6,864 nt of DNA from Bacillota bacterium. Lineage in GTDB: Bacteria > Bacillota > Clostridia > Oscillospirales > CAG-272. How positions within the stretch are numbered: position 1 is the first letter of the stretch; every line of letters begins with the position of its first letter. Below are positions 1 to 6,300 of this stretch, in pieces. The translations under genes were made by a program, and so were the position numbers. The stretch covers positions 1 through 6,864 of the forward strand of contig JAJQHI010000222.1 in assembly GCA_021199825.1 (NCBI GenBank). Reading direction: 5' to 3'. The notes under the pieces were generated by a model. That model was not told the origin of the DNA. It saw nothing but the letters and a program-made list of their open reading frames with translations, and did no database searches.

Positions 1-609
1 CTCAGATACGGACCCATGAAGCCCGTCGGACTCACAAACCCGAAGACAGAACGTGAGCCGTATGCCGCGGTGCAGCTGCGCCGGGAGAATATTGAAGGCA
101 CGATGTATAACCTTGTGGGCTTTCAGACACACTTAACCTTTCCGGAGCAGAGGCGGGTATTCCACATGATACCGGGGCTTGAGGAGGCTGAATTTCTCCG
201 CTACGGCGTCATGCACAGAAACACTTATATAAATTCGCCGGGTATTATGTCCCCGGACTATTCGGTCAGGAAAAGACCAAATATATTTTTTGCGGGACAG
301 ATGACAGGCGTTGAGGGATATGTCGAAAGTGCCTCGTCGGGACTTTTGGCTGGAATAAATGCGTCGGTGCGCGTTCTTTCAAAGCCCTCGGTCGATTTTA
401 CGAAAAAAACTATGATAGGCGCACTTGCACACTATGTGTCAGAAGGCGGCGCGTCGGGAGGCTTTCAGCCAATGAACGCGAGCTTTGGCATAATTGAACC
501 GCTTGAATACAGGGTAAAGGGCGGAAAAAAGCAAAGGGGCGCCGAATACTCTAAAAGGGCGCTGGCGGCGCTCTCTGAAATAATCAAAATGGAGGATTTA
601 CTGATATGA
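1..609 (+). CDS. trmFO: TrmFO, tRNA m5U54 methyltransferase (folate/FAD-dependent), C-terminal part
   Basis: This is the C-terminal 202 residues of TrmFO; the reading frame is open from base 1 and the start lies upstream of the window. TrmFO is a cytoplasmic flavoprotein that makes 5-methyluridine at position 54 of the tRNA T-loop, taking the one-carbon unit from methylenetetrahydrofolate with reduced FAD. Recognition rests on family blocks read directly: GPMKPVGL at fragment residues 4-11, RRENIEGTMYNLVGFQTH around 22-39, LRYGVMHRNTYINSP around 61-75, and the late dinucleotide-binding block FFAGQMTGVEGYVESA at 96-111. The family is usually about 430-450 residues, so a little over half is missing on the left. 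The TGA stop overlaps the plsX ATG (ATGA), implying coupled translation. No frameshift or internal stop is seen. The GidA/MnmG family is related, but these blocks are those of TrmFO. Confidence 0.96.
   Translation, partial: LRYGPMKPVGLTNPKTEREPYAAVQLRRENIEGTMYNLVGFQTHLTFPEQRRVFHMIPGLEEAEFLRYGVMHRNTYINSPGIMSPDYSVRKRPNIFFAGQMTGVEGYVESASSGLLAGINASVRVLSKPSVDFTKKTMIGALAHYVSEGGASGGFQPMNASFGIIEPLEYRVKGGKKQRGAEYSKRALAALSEIIKMEDLLI
591..595 (+). promoter_or_regulatory. Ribosome binding site for plsX
   Basis: A GGAGG run inside the last codons of trmFO lies 10 bases before the plsX ATG at 606. The gap is slightly long but usable, and supports starting plsX at the ATGA overlap. Confidence 0.7.
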
Positions 610-1628
610 GAATTATAATTGACGCAATGGGCGGCGATGACGCGCCGAAGGCTGTTATTGAGGGTGCCGCTATTGCAAGGGACGAATATGGCGATAAACT
701 CAATATGACTCTTGTCGGAGATGAAAGCATAATCAAAAAATCAGCCTCCGAGAACGGACTTTCCCTTGATGGGATAGACATTTACCATACAGACGTTAAA
801 ATCGAGATGGATGACGACCCCATGACAGCCGTTCGCAAAAAGAAGGAGTCCTCCATGGCAATAGGGCTTAAAATGCTCTCACCCGACAACAAATACGGCG
901 TCACGGGAGACGCGTTTTTGTCAGCCGGCAGCACAGGCGCGCTTCACCTTGCCTCATCCCACTTTGTGGGCAGGCTGACGGGTGTTCGCCGCGCGTGCCT
1001 CGCGACATATCTTCCTTTCCCGAATCCCATTCTGCTTCTTGATTCGGGCGCAAACCCGACCGTTACGGCTGACCAGCTCCTTTCATGGGCAAAGCTTGGC
1101 TCCGTATACGCCTCATCCGTACTCGGAATGAACAACCCACGCGTCGGACTTATAAACAACGGAACTGAGGAGTGCAAGGGAACCGAAACATACATAGAGG
1201 CTCATAAGCTTTTAGCCGAGTCGAACATAAGCTTTGCCGGAAACATCGAATCGCGTGAAATACCGTTTGGTGCGTGTGACGTGCTTGTGTGCGACGGCTT
1301 TACGGGAAATATCACCTTAAAGCTCATTGAGGGCATGGCGTCATTTTTCATGAAAGCCCTTAAGGATATTTATACGTCAAGCACCGTGGCAAGCCTTTCA
1401 TATCTGCCCGTTAAATCCAAATTCGGCACGCTCAAGCAGAGCTTCGACGCGTCGGAGCACGGCGGTGCGCCGATTCTGGGACTTAAAGCTCCCGTAATAA
1501 AGGGGCACGGAAACTCAAACGGACGCGCAATTTTCTCCGCAATATGTCAGGCTTATACGTGCGTTGATTCTGGTATGATTTCAAAAATGAGCGAAAACCT
1601 AAACGCTTCAGGAGTTGAAAATGAGTGA
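606..1628 (+). CDS. plsX: PlsX, phosphate acyltransferase (acyl-ACP:phosphate)
   Basis: PlsX converts acyl-ACP plus phosphate to acyl-phosphate, the donor used by the membrane acyltransferase PlsY for the first acylation of glycerol-3-phosphate; it is a peripheral membrane enzyme. The 340-residue product is close to the usual 330-345 and complete. Family blocks: the N-terminal DAMGGDDAP at residues 6-14, SAGSTGAL at 106-113 (usually SAGNTGA), DSGAN from 146 (usually DVGAN), LINNGTEECKG (usually with G-E-E), the IESREIPFG block, DGFTGN from 230 and GGAPILG from 286, followed by KGHGNSNG. The start is set by the N-terminal motif, by GGAGG at 591-595 and by the 4-base overlap with trmFO. The 3' end overlaps rnc by 8 bases. 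The acpP gene that normally follows plsX and supplies its acyl carrier is not here. The assignment is secure; the small motif substitutions are conservative. Confidence 0.97.
   Translation: MRIIIDAMGGDDAPKAVIEGAAIARDEYGDKLNMTLVGDESIIKKSASENGLSLDGIDIYHTDVKIEMDDDPMTAVRKKKESSMAIGLKMLSPDNKYGVTGDAFLSAGSTGALHLASSHFVGRLTGVRRACLATYLPFPNPILLLDSGANPTVTADQLLSWAKLGSVYASSVLGMNNPRVGLINNGTEECKGTETYIEAHKLLAESNISFAGNIESREIPFGACDVLVCDGFTGNITLKLIEGMASFFMKALKDIYTSSTVASLSYLPVKSKFGTLKQSFDASEHGGAPILGLKAPVIKGHGNSNGRAIFSAICQAYTCVDSGMISKMSENLNASGVENE
1610..1614 (+). promoter_or_regulatory. Ribosome binding site that fixes the rnc start
   Basis: AGGAG inside the end of plsX is 6 bases before the ATG at 1621. An in-frame TTG at 1615 directly abuts this motif and would leave no spacing, so the ATG at 1621 is the better start. 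Confidence 0.8.
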
Positions 1629-2364
1629 AGAGCATGAACGCGAATATCCGTATCCGATAAGCCTTCTAGAGGAGCGCATAGGATATGTTTTTCACGAAAA
1701 AAATCTCGTAAAAACCGCCCTGACGCATTCCTCATACGCAAATGAGGCACGCGGCGATTTATCATCAAACGAGAGAATGGAGTTTTTCGGCGATTCCGTG
1801 CTTTCATTGGTTGTGAGCGAATACCTTTTTGAAAGCTATGACTCAATGCAGGAGGGGGAGCTGACGCGGATACGCTCGCGCCTTGTCTGTGAGGACGCAC
1901 TTGCTGAATACGCGGAAAAAATCGAGCTTGGGGATTTTCTTCTCCTCGGTCACGGAGAGGAAAAAAACAACGGACGCCACCGCAAATCCACCATATCCGA
2001 TGCGATGGAGGCGCTCCTGTGCGCCGTATACATGGACGACGAGGACGCGGGCGGCGACGGAAAAACAGCCATGTCACGAGTGATTATGCCTTTTATCAAG
2101 GAAGAGCTTGAGAAAATCAGCGGGAACACCGAATATTTCGATTATAAGACGCTTTTGCAGCAGGTGGTTCAGCAGGGCGGAAATGAGACGCTCGAATATA
2201 CCGTTGTTGGTCAGTCCGGTCCTGACCATGACAAAACCTTTGCGGTCACGGTAAAGCTCAACAGCAACGTTGTCGGACACGGAACCGGGCGTTCAAAGCG
2301 CAGCGCCGAGCAGATGGCTGCAAAGGAAGCGCTTGAGCTTTTTGGAATTGATGTTGCGGGCTGA
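1621..2364 (+). CDS. rnc: Ribonuclease III
   Basis: RNase III cuts double-stranded RNA as a Mg2+-dependent homodimer in the cytoplasm and acts in rRNA precursor processing and turnover of structured or antisense-paired RNA. The product is 247 residues, a normal length. Residues about 14-160 form the catalytic domain with the signature NERMEFFGDSVL at 50-61. By alignment with the E. coli enzyme the metal-binding acidic residues are E51, E54, D58, E78, D127 and E130 (in SDAMEALL), so all are retained. Residues about 174-243 are the double-stranded RNA-binding domain: DYKTLLQQVVQQ, then a GHGTGRSKRSAEQMAAKEAL helix with the basic residues expected to contact RNA. A short insertion rich in Asp and Gly at 139-149 follows the catalytic helix. 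The start is chosen from the AGGAG at 1610-1614. The gene overlaps plsX by 8 bases and shares one base with the next gene. Confidence 0.97.
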   Translation: MSEEHEREYPYPISLLEERIGYVFHEKNLVKTALTHSSYANEARGDLSSNERMEFFGDSVLSLVVSEYLFESYDSMQEGELTRIRSRLVCEDALAEYAEKIELGDFLLLGHGEEKNNGRHRKSTISDAMEALLCAVYMDDEDAGGDGKTAMSRVIMPFIKEELEKISGNTEYFDYKTLLQQVVQQGGNETLEYTVVGQSGPDHDKTFAVTVKLNSNVVGHGTGRSKRSAEQMAAKEALELFGIDVAG

Positions 2365-2366
2365 TG
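2362..2366 (+). promoter_or_regulatory. TGATG stop-start junction, rnc to radical SAM gene
   Basis: The rnc stop TGA (2362-2364) and the next ATG (2364-2366) share one base. No convincing Shine-Dalgarno sequence lies 5-10 bases upstream (the stretch reads ATGTTGCGGGC), so the downstream gene is probably translated mainly by reinitiation of ribosomes that finish rnc. The overlap is seen; the mechanism is inferred. Confidence 0.6.
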
Positions 2367-3377
2367 AGACACGTTAATATTCCTGTTTTCATCCCGCATT
2401 TAGGCTGCCCTCATGACTGCGTTTTCTGCAATCAAAGAACAATTTCTGGACAGGAGGATTTCGACCCGAATACACTTGAATCATTGATAGATGAGGCGCT
2501 TGGCACTGTTGACAGTGACGACGAGGTTGAAATCGCTTTTTTTGGAGGTTCGTTTACCGGAATTGACAGAGGGCTGATGATATCCCTCCTTGAACGCGCA
2601 CACGCGTACCTTAAGTCAGGGCGCGTAAAAAGCCTTCGCTGCTCAACACGACCCGACTATATAGATGACGAAATCCTCAATATACTTGAAAGGTACGGCA
2701 TGACTACGGTTGAGCTTGGCATCCAGTCAACCTCTGAGCGCGTGCTTGCGGCATCCCGCCGCGGTCATACTGGTGATGACGCGCGCCGCGCCTGCTGTCT
2801 TATAAAGGCGCGCGGCTTCCGTCTTGGCGGTCAGATGATGATAGGTCTGCCGGCGTCAGGGCTGGAGGACGAAATAAAAACGGCTGAGGAAATATGCGCG
2901 CTTGGGTGCGACGAGGCGAGGATTTACCCTACGATAGTCTTTGATAAAACCGCTCTTGGAATGCTCATGCTGAGCGGGGAATATACTCCGCTCACCGTGC
3001 AGGAGGCAGCCGAAAGGTCTGCCCGTATCCTTCGCATATTTGACGAGGGCGGGGTAAAGGTTCTGCGCGTCGGTCTTTGTGACGCTGAGGGACTGCACTC
3101 GTCAAAATGTCTCGGCGGACCCGTACATCCCGCAATGGGAGAGCTGTCCCGTTCGGTCATATTCCGCGAGAATATATGCCACGAGCTTGACCTGACCGCG
3201 GTGCACGGCGAGGACATAACCGTATGCGTTCCGCGGGGCGCAGTATCAGCCGCCATCGGAAACCGACGCGTGAACAGGGACTATATTATGCAAAGATACG
3301 GCATAAGAAAAATCAGATTTTGCGAGGATGAAAAGCTTCGCGGCTATGAAATAAAGATCGCAAGAGGTAATTTGTGA
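2364..3377 (+). CDS. Elp3-like radical SAM protein, substrate unknown
   Basis: A 337-residue radical SAM enzyme. The [4Fe-4S] cluster ligands are C15, C19 and C22 in the CX3CX2C motif CPHDCVFC, very near the N terminus. The SAM-binding GGE-type motif appears as FFGGSFTG (GGS at 61-63). ELGIQS at 117-122 and a later GLP block (MMIGLPAS) match the Elp3 branch of the superfamily, as do YPTIV and the ALGMLMLSGEYTPL stretch. The C-terminal third contains GGPVHPAMGELSRS and ends with a small beta-rich tail around KIRFCEDEKLRGYEI, resembling the radical SAM C-terminal extension. Full Elp3 is much longer and carries a GNAT acetyltransferase domain; that domain is absent, so calling this a tRNA acetyl-uridine enzyme is not justified. 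Genes of this type often lie between rnc and smc in Clostridia (known context), but the reaction is not known to me. It overlaps both neighbours, by 1 and 4 bases. RNA or nucleotide modification is a guess. Confidence 0.9.
   Translation: MRHVNIPVFIPHLGCPHDCVFCNQRTISGQEDFDPNTLESLIDEALGTVDSDDEVEIAFFGGSFTGIDRGLMISLLERAHAYLKSGRVKSLRCSTRPDYIDDEILNILERYGMTTVELGIQSTSERVLAASRRGHTGDDARRACCLIKARGFRLGGQMMIGLPASGLEDEIKTAEEICALGCDEARIYPTIVFDKTALGMLMLSGEYTPLTVQEAAERSARILRIFDEGGVKVLRVGLCDAEGLHSSKCLGGPVHPAMGELSRSVIFRENICHELDLTAVHGEDITVCVPRGAVSAAIGNRRVNRDYIMQRYGIRKIRFCEDEKLRGYEIKIARGNL
3363..3367 (+). promoter_or_regulatory. Ribosome binding site that fixes the smc GTG start
   Basis: AGAGG in the last codons of the radical SAM gene is 6 bases before GTG at 3374. 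Together with the match of the first residues (MRLISLEMQGFKSF) to SMC N termini, it supports the GTG rather than the downstream ATG at 3395, which would cut into the first beta strand. Confidence 0.8.
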
Positions 3378-6300
3378 GGCTGATTTCACTTGAAATGCAG
3401 GGGTTCAAATCGTTCCCCGACAGAACAAAAATAAAATTCAACCGCGGAAGCACGGTCATTGTGGGACCGAACGGAAGCGGAAAATCAAATATAACAGACG
3501 CTATGCGCTGGGTGCTTGGCGAAATATCGTCAAAAAACATACGCGGAACGAAAATGGAGGATGTTGTTTTTGTGGGAGCCGACGGCAAAAGTCCGATGGG
3601 ATACGCTGAGGTTTCCGTCACCTTTGACAACACCGACGACAACTCAAGCGGACGCATTGACCTGCCCTATGACGAGGTAACGGTTACCCGCAGATATTAC
3701 AGAGCGGGTGAGAGCGAATACTTCATAAACCGCAGAGCCGTACGCCTGCGCGACATAAACGAGCTTTTCATGAATACGGGAATCGGACGTGAGGGCTATT
3801 CTATTGTCGGTCAGGGAAGAATCGCAGAGATTATATCGCGAAAGGGCGAGGAAAGGCGCGCTGTCTTTGAGGACGCCGCCGGAATCGCAAAGTATAGGTT
3901 CAAATACCGTGAAACGGAACGCCAGCTTGCGTCCGTGGACGACAATATGCAGCGGCTCGGCGATATACTCTCCGAGGTTGAAGGTCGGGTTGAGCCGCTT
4001 TCAAAGGAAGCGGAAAAGGCGAGAAAATACCTTGACCTGTACGAAAAATGCCGCCGTGCCGACATATCGCTTTCGGTATATGACCTTGAAAGACTGCAGA
4101 CCGAGGGACGTGAGGCAAACGACGCGTATCTTCTCTCGGAGCATGAGCTTGAGCTTATTACGGGAACGGTCGAGCAGCTTGAGGCGCAGAGCGAGAGGCT
4201 GTCAGAGTCCTTTTCGGAAAATAAGCTTGCCTCCGAGCACGTGTACGACGAAATTAAAAAGCTGAACGCCGCGCTGCGCGAGCTTGATATGCAGTATGCT
4301 GATATAACGTCAAAAATCGAGCACAGCATGTCGCGCTCCGATGAATATAAAAAGAGCGCCGAGGATGCATCGGGGCAGCTTGAAAGCGTCGCCGCCGAGC
4401 AGGACGAGGTTGTCAAAAAAATTGAGGAGCTTAAGGCGGCAAAATGCGACAAGGAAACACAGATTGCCGAGCTGCGTGAGCAGCTCGATAAGCTGACGCT
4501 GAGCATCGGAGAGATGACGGACAAAATAGAAGCCCTTTTCACCCAAATCCGCAAAAATGAGAGTGAAGAGGTCGATTTGCGTGTAAGAATTAACGTCATC
4601 AGGGAGTCCATGAAGGATGACGGCGAGAAAAATAACGGTGTCGCCGAGGAAATAAAGAAATATGAAAGCGAGGCTGATGAGCTTTTAAAAAAGGTTTTGT
4701 CGGAAGAGGAGAATATACGCCTTTTTGATGAAACCTTAAGCGACGCTGACACAAAAATCCGCGCGCTTTCAGAAGGCATACGTGAGCTTGAGGAATCAGG
4801 CAGCAAAATTAAGGCAAGCCGCGACAAAACAGCGTCTGAAATAGCTGCCGCCGACAGCCGAATCGACGCGCTCACAAGGCTTGAGGAGAGCTTTGAGGGA
4901 TACGGCAAAAGCGTCAAATACGTAATGGACGGCGTGTCGCTTCACAAAATTAAGGGTACGGTATACGGACCCGTGTCGCGCCTTATCAATGTGCCGTTGG
5001 AATATGTAACTGCCATAGAGGTGGCGCTTGGAGCAAGCCTTCAGAATATTGTCGTTGACTGCGAGGATACGGCAAAGGAATGCATATATTACCTGAAAAA
5101 CGGCGGAGCTGGGCGCGCAACCTTTTATCCGCTGTCCGCCGTCAAGGCTGGATTCGCAGGCCGCGAAACCGAAAATGCCAAGAGCTTTCCCGGATATATA
5201 GGGCTTGCTTCTGAGCTTATCGGATACGACGAAAAATACGCAGAGGTTATCAAATATCTGCTCGGGCGGACGTGCGTGTTTGACACGATTGACTCAGCCT
5301 CCCGCGCCGCAAAGTCGGGCGGCTACAAAATTCGCGCCGTCACGCTTGACGGACAGCAAATAAATGCGGGCGGCTCATTTACGGGCGGATCTGTCAGACG
5401 CGATAGCGGAATGCTCACACGCGCGGGTGAAATTCGCTCGCTGCGCGCGGAACGCTCCCTTTTGTCGCGCGAGCTGGCATCTCTTGACGAAAAGCTTGAA
5501 GCTTCAAAAAAACGAATATCGGACGCGGAGCGTGAGCTCTCGGATGAGAAAAACCGCCGCGACATCACGGATGCGATGAAGCGTGCCTCAATGTCCGCAA
5601 AGGACAATGCGGACGCGAAGCGCGAGGCATCACTTTCTCTTGCCGGGGAGCTTAAGGCAGACCTTGAGACAAGGAAGACCCAAAAGGGGAGGTCGGAGTG
5701 CGACCTCAAGGAGCTTTCAGAGGCGGAGCGTAAACTTTGTGAGGAGACGGAAAAGCTGAAGGGCGAGCGGGAAGAGCTCAATATAAAAGCGAATGCCGAC
5801 CGCGACAGGCAGTCGGAGGCAAACGAAAAGCTTTCAGAGCTTGCGCTTGACCTGACAAGGCTTAACGCCGAAATTTCCGCGGGTGAGGAAATGCTTTCGG
5901 AAAAGAAGCGGCGTGAAAGCGAATACGGAGCGAGCAGGGAAAGCTATCTTGAAAGGGCGGCGGAGCTTGATGGCACGTGCCGGGAGCTTCGGGCAAACGG
6001 TGATGAAAACCGCAAGAGCCACGACGAGCTGAGGGGTAGACTTGACACGCTTGAGAGTGAGCGCTCAAAGCTTGAGGCGGGAAGCCTTGAGTTTGAAAAG
6101 CGTCAGGGAGAACTTTACAAAAAAATACGTGAGAAAACGGACGAAAAGGAAAAGGTCGTCCGCACTCACATGAAAAATGAGCAGAAAAAGCAAAGCGTCA
6201 AGGAAGGGTACGACAAAATCATCTCTCACCTTTGGGATGAATACGAGCTTACTTACACGACCGCCGCGGAGCTTGACTATCCGAAAATAGATGAAAAGAG

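Noticed and set aside
1615..1620. An earlier TTG start for rnc, adding two residues
   Set aside because: The TTG touches the AGGAG motif and so lacks spacing, while the ATG at 1621 has 6 bases.
1553..2077. A 174-codon minus-strand open frame over the plsX-rnc junction
   Set aside because: The product is Arg/Pro-rich and unlike any known family. Both plus-strand genes here carry their full set of family motifs, so this is a shadow.
2781..2813. GC-rich inverted repeat (GCGCGCC ... GGCGCGC) within the radical SAM gene
   Set aside because: It is a 7-bp stem with a large loop, no T-run and inside a conserved coding region. Arg/Ala codons of the form CGC/GCG explain it.
3789..4265. A 158-codon plus-strand open frame overlapping smc in another frame
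   Set aside because: It is Arg/Ser-rich with no family resemblance, and lies fully inside the conserved SMC head and first coiled coil.
3811..4917. A 368-codon open frame on the minus strand opposite smc
   Set aside because: The product is a low-complexity Ser/Leu-rich string. It is what the complement of GAG/GAA, CTT and AAG-rich coiled-coil codons gives. The plus strand encodes a complete, conserved SMC over the same bases.
5323..5781. A 152-codon Ser/Arg-rich minus-strand open frame
   Set aside because: It has the same origin as the other antisense frame, lying opposite the end of the hinge and the start of the second SMC coiled coil. It has no recognisable domain and no separate start signals.
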